Assembly: GCF_963676685.1 (NCBI RefSeq)
Contig: NC_092356.1
Location: forward strand, 50,402,676-50,466,675
Direction: 5' to 3'
DNA: 64,000 bases
Origin: Mytilus edulis
Taxonomy: Eukaryota > Mollusca > Bivalvia > Mytilida > Mytilidae
The notes under the pieces were generated by a model, which was given only the letters and a program-made list of their open reading frames with translations, did no database searches and had not been told where the DNA came from. A program made the translations under genes and the position numbers. This document shows positions 1 to 12,959 of this stretch, piece by piece (within the stretch, counting starts at the first letter, position 1; each line of letters opens with the position of its first letter).

Positions 1-13
1 GAGTGGTAATCCA

Positions 14-110
14 TAGGGGCCTGGATGGCATTGAACATGAGACAACTCTCTTATACTTGATAGGGGCTTGGATGGCATTGAACATGAGACATCTCTCCAT
101 CAGACAACCA
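14..110. repeat. 47-bp tandem duplication
   Basis: Two head-to-tail copies of a ~47-bp unit (cores near 16 and 63) share 'tggatggcattgaacatgag' with few changes. No function is visible. A short reading frame runs through it, but only because the unit happens to lack stops. Confidence 0.7.
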
Positions 111-439
111 ATGATGTTGAAGTTTGCACATATAGATGACTGTACAGACTTCAACATTGAGCAACTCATACAGAATAAAAAGCTATAAAAGACCCTTAAA
201 TGAAGCATGTAAAACGAGAAAAATACTGGCATGATTTAGTGTACATACAATAGATAAGATAAGAATTTTATTAATCTAATGAAGAACCCATAAAGAGCAT
301 CATTTTACAACAATAATATGCACAATATGGTCGGAAAAAAGCAAAACAGAATTTTAGGTTATTTAAAATTTATTATAAAAGATTAATTACCATGTAATAC
401 TGCAAAAAACGACAATAACTTAATTACATGCTCCTGACT

Positions 440-660
440 TCTGACCTGGGGCTGTCACATACAGAATGTGGTTGGGTTAAACGATGATCCCTTACCTGTT
501 AACTTTGAAGTTGTGAGTTTGAACCTCACTTCTGGTAGGGTGCGTTTGACTCCAAAGATAATTGACGTTTTCCTGCTAAATGTTGATAGTCATCGCCAGA
601 TTCTCTGGTTTTCTCTTCCAAAAACAACCTGCCATCATGAAACAGCCAAGAGTGTTGAAA
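440..660 (+). mobile_element. tRNA-derived SINE-like element
   Basis: The tract contains a pol III B-box-like stretch ('gttgtgagtttgaacctc', ~509-526) followed by 'ggtgcgtttgactcc'. The same order of blocks is found on the opposite strand at 18.23-18.44 kb, so this is a dispersed family rather than a tRNA gene. The A box is weak and there is no cloverleaf, which fits an old SINE. The family name is not known to me. The long open frame here is incidental. Confidence 0.5.
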
Positions 661-800
661 GTGGATGCTCTGTTTTATGCTTGGTTACATCAGTTCACAC
701 TAATTTGTTTTTACTTTTAAACTTAAAACATCATCAGAACTGTAGATTTGAAAAAATATGCATATTATAAATAATTGTTATGTTCTCCAAAACTATTGAT

Positions 801-1382
801 GAAAGGAGTAAGACCCCTTTTTGGCCCCAAAATATAGCAGTTTTACAAAATTGTGAAATTGTAATCTTTTAGCTTTTTATTGGAAAGTAGAATGCTTCTG
901 CTACATAAATATAGGCTGTTGTTGACAATACAATGTACATATATCAGGTACTATCATCATTAAGTCATGCTAAATTACTGAAATCTTCACAATTTTAGTA
1001 TTTTAGTAAAATTAAAGACGGTTTCCGTCTGAAATGAAAGGGCCGCATGTGTGTTCATTTATAATATTGAAATGCAAGTTGTATTTGATGATAATACATA
1101 ACATATATAAAGGTTGAGGATGAACACGGATGCGGCCACTTTCATTTTTGACATAAACCATCTGAAAAGTGATGTTTTTTGGCATATTTGATAGATTTTT
1201 AATATTTTAAGCTTGAATCAGTGTGTTATAATGACTAAATCAGTTATAATCTTTCAAAAAAACGAATCAAATCAATTGAAATAGACACTTTTAAGTGTTT
1301 AAAATGTGTCCAAAATCTTTCGTTAGATGAACCTGAAATTTGAGGCCAAAATCGGCCCTAACTGGACCTACTCCTTTTAGGA
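801..1382. mobile_element. foldback/TIR element inside the first visible intron
   Basis: The ends are inverted copies: 'aaaggagtaagacccctttt' at the left and, on the other strand at the right, 'aaaaggagtaggtcc' followed by a 'ggccgattttggcc' block matching 'ttggcccc'. A second pair of arms lies inside, 'gaaatgaaagggccgcatg' near 1036 facing 'atgcggccactttcattt' near 1130. No transposase is encoded. It ends ~78 nt upstream of a splice acceptor at 1459, so it is intronic or 5' flanking to the host gene. Confidence 0.6.
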
Positions 1383-1459
1383 AATAGGACCTAGGGATCC
1401 TTGTGTCAGTGGTTAAGAATAGCAAATGACTCAAACATTGTTTTTATTCTTTTTTTCAG

Positions 1460-1540
1460 ACAATACTCATGGTACTGAAAGAGTAATTTTACCAGCCGTC
1501 AACAGACCAGTGGCTAATGTCCATCCTCATGCAAGAAATG
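1460..1540 (+). CDS. internal coding exon of unrecognised host gene (81 nt)
   Basis: A pyrimidine-rich acceptor (ttttttcag, AG at 1458-1459) precedes an 81-nt exon that ends at a GT donor (gtcagt, 1541). Only one frame is open: two bases, 26 codons, one base, reading NTHGTERVILPAVNRPVANV and then HPHARN. The single leftover G joins the first two bases of the exon at 2927 to give GAG, so the phases of the two exons agree, which is the main support for both. Upstream exons are not convincing in the first 1.4 kb and probably lie outside the window. The product is discussed under the next exon. Confidence 0.6.
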
Positions 1541-2743
1541 GTCAGTTTTCTTAATCCTGACATTAACTGTGGGTACCAATTTTCTTGGATTTCAGAAAAA
1601 TTGTATTTTTGTGGATATTAGATTTCATGGTTTTGCCAAAGTTTGTTTACAAGCCTGAAAATAAAGTGTACTAATTTGAAAACGAAAATTTGCAGCAATG
1701 CTCTACCCACGAAATCTTTAAAAATTGGTACACCACAAATAATAATGAAACCACTGCATCACAGGTTCTTTCATACTTATTTATTTTCATTAAATGGTGA
1801 TTACATAAATAGAACCAATTTTTCTGCACCAAATCGGCATTTCAACAGTTTTCAGTGATGCTCGATCCAAAATATCTAAAAATCCAAAGCATAGATGAAA
1901 AGCTGAAAACAAAAAAAGGACAAAACAAGTATAGCCAAAGCTGGGCAAGGAATCATACCATTGATATTAATAATTTAACATTTCAACTTTTTAAGAAATT
2001 ATCTGATATTCAGAGAATTCCCTGATTAGTTTACCTGTGAAAGTTACCTGCCCACACTGACATAACACTATCAACTCTTGATTGATTGTTTTCTCATGTT
2101 TCATATAGAAACATATCAAAATGTGTTTGTTGGTTTTTACACCCACGTCCTGTATATCTGTTGACATATCATGCTCAGTTATATATAATAATTAAACCAA
2201 AAAATAAAGGCTTTCAGAAATATCCATTAAAGTGACGAAAGCAGATAAACAGCAACTCTCATATAAAACAGTGATTGGATGTGTACAGGTATAAAACTCG
2301 CCTCTAAACAGATCATTCAATTAGAATTATTTGATCAGAGGCAAATTTTGGAACTTTTTATGTGGTTGATACATTTACCTTTTACAATCTCAATACTAAT
2401 TTTGCCTCCTGGGTAAAAATGGCGAAAGTGATTATAGAATTTTTTACCTGTATCAGATCATGTTCACTGGGTTTGCTTGATGGTGGTAATTGGTCACATA
2501 TAGTGTGGGAGATAGCTATCACCTACTGAAAGCTATCTTGATCAGGATCTCTCAAGTTTTTCAATCTTGGCTGGGGCTGTGATACTATCTCTAAACTATT
2601 TTATTTTTCATCTCCTTTTTCAGCTGTCTATTTAAAGATCTAAATTTAACCCAAACAAACTCCTCCCTTTTTTCAAAATCTGCATCTCTTGATATCTAAA
2701 TAAAAAAAAATAAGTGAATTTTTGTATAGATTCTTTTATGTAT

Positions 2744-2815
2744 AAAAAAAAATCTGGTATGATTGCCAATAAGACAATCCTCCACAATAGTCTAAATAAC
2801 ACAGAAAAGAAGAGA
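2744..2815 (-). repeat. fragment of abundant mussel dispersed repeat
   Basis: On the - strand this carries the 'gtcttattggcaatcatacc' block, also present near 10.73, 15.16, 27.95 and 62.17 kb. It lies in the intron between the two + strand exons. Confidence 0.55.
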
Positions 2816-2926
2816 AGGACAGAAAAAAATCATGGCAAAAATGAAAAAGGACAAAAAAATAAACATAATAACAATCAATCATAAAAAATAATGTAATAAT
2901 CAATATTTTTTTGTTCATGTTTTCAG

Positions 2927-3324
2927 AGAACAAAGTGACAGCAACAGTGACAATAAGTGCTCAGCCAGTCAATGTTAATCATTATCTAACAGCACCAGCC
3001 AGTCTGGTCACATCTCTAGCAAACAGTCATGTAGAAACAGAAGCATCGCCATCAGTACCGAACAATCCCGGCACATGGCCATCACCTGATACAGAACAGC
3101 CATTAAATTATGTTGACCTTTCACCGTGTCATTTATACCAATCAATACGGAGACAGCAACCTATTGATGGGTCACCTGACATAGCAGCGTCACAGCCTTT
3201 ATTACATAATGTAGAACATTTATATCCAAGTTTACCACCGTCAACAAATTTGTTGTTTTCACGATGTTCTTCACAAGACTCAGAAATAGACGATGATAAT
3301 ACAAATGTGAAATCAACGAGCTGA
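2927..3324 (+). CDS. terminal coding exon, disordered tail with NYVDL motif
   Basis: The exon starts after 'tgttttcag' (AG at 2925-2926) and ends at TGA 3322-3324. It encodes about 132 residues in phase with the exon at 1460. The product here is low in complexity, rich in Ser, Pro, Asn and Thr, with no predicted domain, and ends in an acidic patch (SQDSEIDDDN) followed by NVKSTS. One tyrosine lies in LNYVDLSP, a Y-[V/I]-x-L pattern of the kind that binds SH2 domains when phosphorylated. Such sites are common in the tails of docking adaptors (IRS, FRS2, GAB and Dok families) and of receptors. That comparison is inference: the domain-bearing part of the gene is outside the window. The ATG at 2917 lies within the acceptor and is unlikely to be a start. 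Confidence 0.6.
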
Positions 3325-6300
3325 TTTGTGTATATTTTACAAATTGTAAAAAAGCATTTAAAATAAATTAACCTCTTTTTACTGGTGTTTATAGTTCACT
3401 GAGGAAATTAATAAAAAAAAAATTTTGGTTAAAATTTTATTATTCAATCTGTTCGTTTTTCGTAATTTTTAATTTTTTTTAATTTTCCGTGTTGGTTTTT
3501 TGTGCCACTTCTGTGCCTTTGAAAATTTATAACATGATGAACACATCTAATTTTCCTGCGTTAGATTTCAATATAAAAAAATCATTTGAGTTAGATTCAC
3601 ATTAATTATTCATTTACCCGACAGTTTGGTTTTTTTGGGTTTTTTTTCATTCATTAAATTATTTTTTTTTATCCATTATAGGTAAAAATGATTTTGTTTC
3701 TTTTTAATAATTTTTTCAGTGATTTTTAAACCTCCAGAAAGAATTTTGAATGTATATAGACCTTTTTTTACATGTACAGAGATTTTGAAACAATTTTAAT
3801 CATAATAATATATGCTAATGTGTCAAACTTTTAGTAGATATAGTTTTTGTTTATGTATGTACTTGTAGAAAAGTGAATTTTAAATTGCTCACTTATAGAA
3901 TTAGGATCTTTTAATATACATAAAAGGGTACTCTAAATTGTTTTACTTAACTAAAATATTCATGATTTTGACTGAATGATTAAGTTTTTTTACTCATCTT
4001 TTCTTCATTTCCTCATTTTTCATACAAAGATGGGCTGCATAAACCAGGAAGGGGGTAATATAAGATTTATATGCATCTTTTTTGTAAAGAAAAAAACACT
4101 TACCGGTATGTTTTCCATAAAACCTGATAAATTTTTTAATCACAAAAAAACAAACCATATTAAAACATTTGGTGTCTAATACCATTTAAAGGATAATGAA
4201 TTTTTAGGATATCAAGGGGTTCTCAAAATCAAATTAATATTCAGTCTCAAATGGATTTTGGTTTCATCATGTTTTTTAGAGCAATTTATGTCACATAAAT
4301 ATAATTAGTAATGATATGACACTATGGGATGTTTAGATTGTTGAATTATGTAAGAAAGTTGAATGAAGTCGTAAATAGAATGTTAAGGAATTGTTTTGGA
4401 CTGAAGTTTGGAAAGGGTCACGGTCAAAATTAACAATTTGATCTTCTCCAGTATAATTACATACAAAAGAGTAAAAATAATTTTGATGTGTATTTTTCAT
4501 ATTGATGAGGGCAGCACTGTACAAAATTCAACGACAATATCACAATTTTGGGATTTTATGAAAAATTTGATAAAAACTGTTTCATTCCATTAAAACTGGT
4601 TTTCTTTTTCCATTCCAGAAAACTATATTTTTGTTAATCATGATAATAAAAAAGAAAACACTCAAAATGCAAATCAGAAAAAAAATATTCTTACAAATAT
4701 GTAATTGTGCACGTTGATGGTGAATTTGTATAAATTTTTCTTCCATATTTAAAAAAACAAATTGAAATATTTAAATAAGAAAAAAAAACATGTAAATATT
4801 TTAAGATCAAATTTCATTGAAAAATTATTCCATATATGAATGCCACAATTCATCCAAAGTGGTTTTAAGAAAAACAAACATCAAATAACTATTTCATCAT
4901 CGACTCATGTATTTATTTCTAGAAAAGATTCAATTAAAAATTCATTTTGAAATTATATGCCTTTTAAACAATGCAAGACCATCTTGGCAAGCATTTTTAT
5001 TTGTTCCATCCGTCCTTCAGTCCTATTTATAATTAACAATGGCTCACAAGGCAGCATCGTAAGATATAAATATGTATGTGGTGTCCTTATTGTTGTCATA
5101 GAAACACATCCAGACGTTTGTTGTCGTGCTAATTATTTATGTGCATATCAGTAGTGTAGTAATGGAAACCTTGTTCATTTCACGAACCTTTTACATATCG
5201 GAACATCATATGTCTTTCCATTTTGAACTGAAAAAGGTTTGGGTCCTTTTACCATTTTTCTGACTATTTGTGTAAATTTTTTATACCTGAAAAATTAAGG
5301 ACTGTTTGGATGGAGAAAAAAACTTTATATTATAAATTTTGTTTTGGTGATGAAATTATTTTGCAAATTTAAAGAATTTAAAAAAATGATGCTCTCCTAC
5401 AATGCATTGTTTTGATAGTCAATAAACAATGTGATTCCCTTATTGTTGGCAAATTGTTTTAGAAAAGGATTAATATAAGAGATGAAAATTTCCCAAATAT
5501 TTTCGTTTTTATTATGGATTTTAACTTTGTGGAGTTGTGTAACACATCATTTGATTTATGTGACAATTTTATGCAAATAAGTGTACAAATTATTAATTAT
5601 GATAATGCGTTTTTAGATATTTTATATTCCAGTTCACACATTTTATAAAAACACATTAAGGATAAACAGATCTGTTCAAAAAAATTCTGTTTAAATCCCA
5701 TTTTTCCATATAGATAAAAAAAAAAAAATGTAAAAATTGGGTTAAAATTCAAAATAAATTATAAGAAAAATTACAATTTGTTTTTAAAAATTATATAATA
5801 AGTCCATTAATTCCTGAGCAGTAAACCATCAGATGAACAGTGCCAACTTGCCATGTACATATTCTGAGTGTCATCTGCCATGCTTTACATTTACATATAT
5901 ATATGCATGTTGCTGTTATGGCCATAGTTCATGGACCAATTTCCATTAAGTAAATATGTCCATTAACTATAGCATTTGTACAAAGAAGAATAAAACTTAG
6001 GATCCTTTAATCCTGTAAAAAAATGTAGAAGGTGCTTTGAAAACAGCTGATTTGGTGAAAGATAGTTTTTTACGATTCCAGCTTATTATGTGAATGAAAT
6101 TGTATCAACATTTGTAACTTGTCTAGTCAATTCATTACAATAAAATGAGTGTTCAGATTTCAAATTCATGGAACAAATATACTAAAATCATTTTTTCCCA
6201 TTGTTAAGCAAAAGTTGAATATAACAGTAATTTTTTTTCACATCACCATTTTTCTCAGGTTAAATAAGGTGTTCAAACATGAAAAATGGCAAATTTGTTT

Positions 6301-6687
6301 TTCTTTTCTACAATCTTGAACAATCACAACTCATTTCTGCCAAAATGATGTTAATACCTGTAAATAGTTATCAAACAATATCATGGCACTTGTTAAACAA
6401 CATACTATGGGAATAATGTCATTAATTTTTCTGAAGTCATAGCCAGTAAAAAAAATGTCTGTTTGTCAATCATTACATTTTACAAAATCACCTGATTTCA
6501 TTTAATTTAGCAATATGCATAGTTCTGTTCCCAAGTTTCAACCGTGAGTTTGTCCTTGAGTTGTATGACCTTCAGTACTTGTTGTTTTTGATTTTGTATT
6601 TTTTCAGTATATATTTATCAGTATTACTTTTATTTTTATTGCATCCTCTATTTTACTCTTTAGTTGACCTAGGTCTTGTGTTCGTAA
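3325..6687. other. 3' UTR then AT-rich intergenic DNA
   Basis: After the stop at 3324 comes very AT-rich sequence with several possible AATAAA signals (the first at 3363), so the 3' UTR probably lies within the first kilobase or two. No other open coding structure, RNA gene or clear repeat is seen. The short open frames have no codon bias or splice context. Confidence 0.5.
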
Positions 6688-6690
6688 TTG

Positions 6691-6864
6691 GCCGTTTCAG
6701 AATCTAAAGCATCATGGGTAATTTCATTGTTCGTACCCCAAAGTGAAAATAACGTTACGTCATTGGTTGAATTTCGATTGTTTAGGACGTTTTAAACCAA
6801 TCAAAACGCTTTGGTGTACGCTTTTGAAAATATTACCCAGGATGCATTAGATTCTGAAACGGCG
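6691..6864. mobile_element. ~175-bp MITE with ~33-bp TIRs
   Basis: The left end 'gccgtttcagaatctaa' followed by 'gcatcatgggtaat' is matched in inverted orientation at the right end ('attacccaggatgcattaga' then 'ttctgaaacggc') with two or three mismatches. The interior contains two CCAAT-type 'attggtt/aaccaat' blocks, also inverted. There is no coding capacity. Flanks share AATTG, a possible target duplication that is offset by one base. Confidence 0.7.
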
Positions 6865-6963
6865 AATTGTATTTTCTGTAAATGTCATTATTAATTTTTA
6901 CAATTCTGTTTTTCACAGATATCTGTGTATATATAACTGATATTTTATTTTATGTATGAAAAC

Positions 6964-7077
6964 CTGGAGTCAGTTTCACAAAAAATCCTACAATTAAGAT
7001 TTATCGTAAGTAATGAACAATTCGGAATACATGCGATTAATCTTAGTCGTAAGTTTTATTTTGTTAAAACGACTCCT
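6964..7077. mobile_element. short TIR element (~114 bp)
   Basis: 'ggagtcagtttcacaaaa' at the left faces 'ttttgttaaaacgactcc' at the right, giving imperfect inverted termini around a 'cttagtcgtaag'-type core. Consistent with a small non-autonomous element; no protein. Confidence 0.45.
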
Positions 7078-8609
7078 TTACCTTAATTGTATGTAATGCT
7101 TGATTTGTATGTCTGTGTATATTTATTGCAGTTATTTGCATACTCCAATATGTTACTCAATCCCATTACATATCCATGATGAAAACCACCAGAACTACAC
7201 CAATTTAGAGCACAAGTTGGCTCTCTTTATATCTCTCAATTCTGAAAGAACTTTTGTGAAGTTACATGTATGTAAATTCTATTTTGATTGGACAGACCTA
7301 AAATTTTAACTAAATATATGGGATATTCTTGTAAAAAACGGGAAGAAAATCTTAATACTTGAACAAGTCAGATATTTTACATCACCAGTTTCCCATAGTG
7401 CAATTAGTGGGAAAAGGTCATAGAGGTCAATTATTCCTCTGGAAAATAATGGTTCTTCATACTTTGGATTTTTCATTTTATTTGAAATTAAATTTTAAAA
7501 GAGTTGGAGATACAGAGAGTCAACTGAATTACTGTGATACAGTTACTTATACCTATATTATAAAACAATTGGATGATCTAGATTGCTGAACCTTGTCAAG
7601 GTCACTTAATTAAGGTCAAAGTTAGTGATTTTATTTAAATGATTTTAGAAACCATATCTTGAATGTAGCCGCTTATATGGTAGAATCTAGTTATATTTGA
7701 TAATTATTTAGTTATGGTAAAAAGGCTCACTTATGTTTTCTTATAAAACAAAGACTGCTTTTCTTCAAACCAATGTTCTTTCAAATGGTCTTTTTTTTAA
7801 TTGTGAATGAGCTATTTAGACAAAACTCTACTTTATCTGTATAGGTAAAGAAGCAGAAATCAAGAAATTTCACAAAGTGATTCTCATTTCAACAATTTAT
7901 TATTTATAGTAAATGCTATTTCTTATATTCTGATGAGAATTTACTGCATTAGAAAATTGGTTTTATAATAGACACTGTCAGTCTTTGTTTTGAAGGATTT
8001 CTATAGTATATAGTATAGTTCTGTAGGCATTTATAAACATTCCAAAATATCAAGTTAGTAGTAAAACTTGTAACTTTGCATTTAAAAATCTATGTTCTCA
8101 TTAATGAATTACAATTGTACATTATTTTAAATGAAGTTAAAACTTGTTATCCAATGCTGTTATAATGAATATTAAATAAGTTATGTTTTGATACTTTGTA
8201 TGCAAATTTTACATTTGACATTCCAACTTTGGTCTGATTATGTTGTAAGAAATTGAACGTTAGAATTTTTCATAGGTCTGTCATGCAAATGGACATATTT
8301 CACAAGTCTGTTTATTCATAGATGTTTGTCTGTTTAAGCCGTGGGACATATTCTGAGGATTATTTTTAATAAAGATCAAAGTGTTCAAATAAATAAGAAT
8401 TAATTGTAAACCTTTACCATGTGGGGCCTGTAATACTACGGCTCTACCAAAAATATTTTTTTTCAGCTCCAATGGCTCTCTATTCTTTAGAGGTCAACTG
8501 CATGATTTGTATTTCAAAATTGATGCATGTTCCCTCAATCTAAGACTTTATTGTCATGTTTCTCTGGTTGAAAGTGCAGAAATATGCCCAAAACATTTAT
8601 ATCCTATCC
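7078..8609. other. AT-rich non-coding tract
   Basis: No open frame with splice signals, no RNA gene and no clear repeat was found in this stretch. Confidence 0.4.
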
Positions 8610-8740
8610 AGACTCTTGGTGCGGGAATTTCCTGCTACATTGAAGACCTGTTGGTGAACCTCTGCTGTTGTTTTTTTATTTGGTCGGGTTGTTGTCTCTT
8701 TGACACATTCCCCATTTCCATTCTCAATTTTATCTCTAAA
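8610..8740 (+). repeat. abundant mussel dispersed repeat, longest copy
   Basis: It reads from 'gactcttggtgcgggaattt' through 'ctacattgaagacctgttgg' to 'tggtcgggttgttgtctctt' and 'gacacattccccatttcc'. The terminal ~55 bp recur at 32.19, 35.04 and 35.28 kb. From memory, this tract is very common in Mytilus sequences and is a main reason for calling the organism a mussel. The repeat class is unknown; a SINE or LINE tail is possible. Confidence 0.65.
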
Positions 8741-10150
8741 GTACTTTATTGTAAAATCTGGTATTGCATTCTGGGTAAGACCTAGTCTGTAAAGATTGTC
8801 ACTTGTGAGAATGTTCCATTTGTATGACAGATTCTGGTTGGAGACTTTTGAAACAATAGAGCAGCATGTTTAGGAGAATACTATTGAAAAAAAATGGCAA
8901 TATATGTGAAAATTTATATAAAAAATATATCTTTACATAATATATCACGGAGTATGTCACTTTTGTTTAGAACTTTAAAGACCATTTTTACAGAGAAAGT
9001 CATTCTTTATCAAGTGATAAACTGATAATAAATCTTACAAATTATGTGTATGCTCAAAATATTAACCAAGAATTCATTTCAAAAATCTTATCAAAGGACC
9101 TAAAATATTATTTGGGTAAGTAAAACTTCTCAAGATTTTCTGAGTTACAATAATTAAATTCGAGAAAAGATTGTAAAACTGTTAACATTTTTAACCGCTA
9201 AAATAAAGTCCGGTTTGAGTACAAAAATGCAATTTGAAAATTAAATTTAAACATGTTTACAATTGGTATGAAAGGGGACATAACTCTGTAAAAATGGTTT
9301 TAAAGTGGCATTAACAAGATTTGTTGATTTTTCAGTGGTTTGACCGCTTTGTTATAGAATCTTTGCCTTGCTTTAAGTGGATTGTACACACTATAAAATT
9401 TGTGATTTTTTTTATACATTTATTGTTTGTTGTTGTAGAAAATGTGACACTTCTAAAGTATAACGGTATAAACTGTTTCTTAACTTTGTGATTTTCATGT
9501 ATATATGTATTAAGGGTTGTATTAAGGGTTGTCGTATACATTTACAAACTATATGACATTATGATCTCAGTTTATTAAATTGATAAAAATAGTATAAATG
9601 ATATTTTGTATAGGATTCTGAAATCATGTTAAAATCATGAGGATTTGATCTCAAGTTTCATTTTACATATTCCATCAGGAGACATGGCTATAGGTTAAAG
9701 AAAAAAGAATTACTAATGAATAAGGTTGAATTCAGTCATTAAATTGGAAAGTTGATAAAAAAAAAAATTAGCTCCAAAATTAATTTGTTCATGTATATTT
9801 TTTTTTTAACTCAAGTTGTTATTTTCTCAAAATCTGTAAAAATAGTACATAGTTGCAATAACATTAAGTCATAGCTTTTTATATGCTTCTTTGCTTATTT
9901 AAAGGCAATTCTAGTATTAAAGTAATCCAGTGCTTGTAAATTAGGTTGAAATGGTGAAAATATTGCTATGAGCTAATGTTAGATGGCTATTCTTGCTTTG
10001 TTTTCGTTTTGCAAGATACGAATGTAAAGAGTTATATAGTATTAACACAACCACGGGAAGCGTGTGCAGCTAAATCCTAATATTTTTATAACTGAAGACA
10101 TGATATCAAGGTGGTTGGCCATATTGGTTGATAGCTGTGGAACTGTAGCA
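8741..10150. other. AT-rich non-coding tract
   Basis: Nothing beyond A/T runs and short chance frames is seen. Confidence 0.4.
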
Positions 10151-10222
10151 CTTAAGTCCTTATGTTATTTTTGACTATTTGCAGACCATCACAAATAGTA
10201 AAAAATAACATAAGGACCTAAG
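10151..10222. mobile_element. hairpin MITE-like element
   Basis: A 31-bp left arm (starting 'cttaagtccttatgttattt') is matched on the opposite strand by 'cttaggtccttatgttattt' with two mismatches, separated by ~10 nt. Transcribed RNA would fold into a near-perfect stem. It may be a deletion remnant of a TIR element. Confidence 0.65.
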
Positions 10223-11269
10223 AGCGATGGTTCCCTAGCTAATTGACTGAAGGTAGTAAACACTGGTATATCTTGTTAGAGTTATAAAAAAAATGTAGTA
10301 TCAGATGATCTAAACTACAATTTCAAAAGATTATAAAATCTCACTGATCTGTGAATATTATGTTTTTATTTACACGAAAAATTTTAAAACTTATTGATTC
10401 GCTCATTATAAAACATTTCTATGTTCAGTCCCTGGTACAACTGTATTGTAAAGTCTCGCTTTTTGTTTTATATTTATAACCTGTTTTTTGTGCCATATTT
10501 TGATATTATACATTTTCTTATGGCTGTTCCAACAATTCATACCTTTTTGAAGAGGAAAATCCCCATCATAAATGTAATGATGCTGTAAATGTTATTTCAT
10601 TAAAGAAAAAACAGTAGAAGTGAGGGAAGGCTAGCCACAGTAAAAACTAACACTTGCTCATTGTTGAAGGCCATAGGGTGACCTATAGTTTTTAATTTTT
10701 GTGTCATTTTGTTCCCTTGTGGAGAGTTGTCTTATTGGCAATCATACAATATATAAACATTTTATAAACACCAGAGTACAAAACGCTACACAGAAAACTA
10801 GTTTGACCAAAAACAAATATAAATGGACTGCTACACAAGAAATGTTTTTCATCTTCTTTGGTGCGAAGCCTTGTTTGTTTTGTTGGAACAGCTCTTGATT
10901 ATATTTTTAATTTAAAAGTGCTTAAATGTGAATGTATTTTGTTTATAAAAAGTGCAATATACTTATTCTTTTTATTTTAATTTTATATATAATTTAATGA
11001 TTTTATATGTTGGTTCCGTTTTATTTGTTGTTTATTTTGTGGATAACTATTTCAAATCTATTTTTATAGAACAAAAACTTTTATTTTGTTTTGATTTCAA
11101 TTTGTTCCAAAATAAAATAATCATCAAATAATGCAGCTGGACATACGATTTTCTCAAACCATAACAATTCTGTAAATTATATCCATATGAAATCAGAAAT
11201 ATTCATTAAGCATAAAAACAAATTAAAAAATAAGGAAAAAAAGAAGAAAAAAATCACTTAGATTTAAGG
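10223..11269. other. non-coding tract with one dispersed repeat fragment
   Basis: A degenerate copy of the mussel 'tcattgttgaaggccat' / 'ttggcaatcatac' repeat occupies ~10.66-10.75 kb (+). The rest is AT-rich without recognisable features. Confidence 0.45.
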
Positions 11270-11570
11270 GTTGAAATGGGGGTATCATCATGACGATAAC
11301 ATTAAAAATTCTTGCCAAATGATGTTAACAGTAATTTTTTGGTGTTTGACAATAAAATGTACACATTCTATTAGACGATAACAACATAGACTGATTTTGA
11401 CGAATCACGTTAATTTTTTTCCAAAAATGACGGTAACAATAATTATTTGAGACCTCTGACGAATCAGGAGAAGGATATTTTGATGAATCAGGGTAATATT
11501 TTAACCAATTTGATGCTAATCGTAGCTGAAAATGACTGTTTGACGCCGGACGTTAAAGGGCATTGCTACC
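11270..11570. repeat. degenerate short tandem repeats with 'tgacgaatca' units
   Basis: Related blocks ('tgacgaatcacgttaat', 'tgacgaatcagg', 'tgatgaatcagggtaat', 'gacgataaca') recur every 30-60 bp. They look like an old tandem repeat or the body of a dispersed element. Function unknown. Confidence 0.4.
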
Positions 11571-12254
11571 CTCAGATATGCTGAGAAGTTTTTATCAGAT
11601 AAAATTTAAACAGGTCATATTTATTTAATGTCAAGAGTTTTTACATAATTCTTTAAAGCTTTTTACTCATTTAAATTGCGTAAAAACATTTACTATTGTT
11701 AATGGTACATTTACTCTCCATTATTAAGAGCTTACAATGATTTTTGCTTGATGATGATGAATTAATATATATATATATTCTGAGCTGGCTACATGCCATC
11801 TTTTTTAAGAAGGAATTAATTTTGTATATAACTTCAGTACATAATTGGCAGCAGGTCTTGAGGCCACATTGATGATCATACCGAGCTCTTCCTAAATTCT
11901 GTTGAAAAATTGTATTTTTATTCAGTTATGATTTTTCAAGCTCAAAGGCTATAATTGTTTACAGAAAGGTAATACATTGTATGTTACTCAATGATTTCAC
12001 AACAGAAACATCTACAGGTTTAAATTTCTAGTCATATTTTTTGGATTATTTCTGAAAATGCTGTTTTTTATTTACTTTATTAATTATTCTGAGATTATTA
12101 TTTATATTAACCAAAGAAATATTGAAAATGATGTATGTTTACTTTGAACTTGTAATGATATATTTTCTTTCATAAAATGAACAATAAATTTGCAGAAACA
12201 GTAGAGTTTATTTGCCTGATTGCCTTTTACTACTACACATTATATTACTGTGAA

Positions 12255-12700
12255 TTCATTATTAGTCCCCAACCAAAGAAGTTGAAGGGGACTTTAGGTT
12301 TGCACTCCATCTGTCTGTCTGTCCATCTGTCAGCCAGGTAAATGAGTTTTTCACACCTTTTCTCTTCATGCTAGAGATGTTGATTGATATTTATAGTATT
12401 GTTTTATCATTTCAAATTACAGATCAAGTTCAAATTTTGTTCTGGTCTAATGATTTTGTGCAGAGTTATGGTCCTTTGACTTAGAAAATTCACTAAGACA
12501 AATAATCGGTTTTCTGCACTTTTTTTCGTCATGGTTGAAGTTACTGAATTTAAAATTGGTATATAGTTTATAATGACAAGTTACAGATCAAAGTCGATTT
12601 TTTTTCTGGTTTGACGATTTTATGCAGAGTTATGGTCCTTGGACTTAGAAAATTCACTTAAAAAACAGTTTTCAACAATTTTTATCATTATGCTTGAATA
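12255..12700 (+). repeat. dispersed repeat with tandem half-units and CTGT run
   Basis: It opens with 'gaaggggactttaggtttgc' and a 'ctgtctgtctgtcc' run. A block around 'gcagagttatggtcctt' then 'acttagaaaattcact' occurs twice, near 12.46 and 12.63 kb, ~165 bp apart. This is a typical mollusc dispersed repeat; no protein is encoded. Confidence 0.55.
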
Positions 12701-12959
12701 TATTGACTTGATAATTATATGCTTGTTTACGGGACATATTATGGTATATCTGTAAATCTGTCCATTTTCAACATTTCAGACAATAACTCAAAAACGCTAG
12801 AACCAATTCACAAGAAACTTTGGTTACTTGATTATATCTATTGACATAAAAGCTAAAATTTATTAAGATTGTAAGTGAGCTAACATTAATAGATATATAA
12901 ATAATTCACCAAAGTTTCCTGCAAATTGATGAAAGCGTTTTTGAGTTATTGTCCAAAAA

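Noticed and set aside
440..560. Functional tRNA gene
   Set aside because: There is a B-box-like segment but no cloverleaf or good A box, and it is repeated as a SINE.
468..770. 100-codon + strand frame
   Set aside because: It runs through a SINE-like repeat with a B box and has no splice or domain support.
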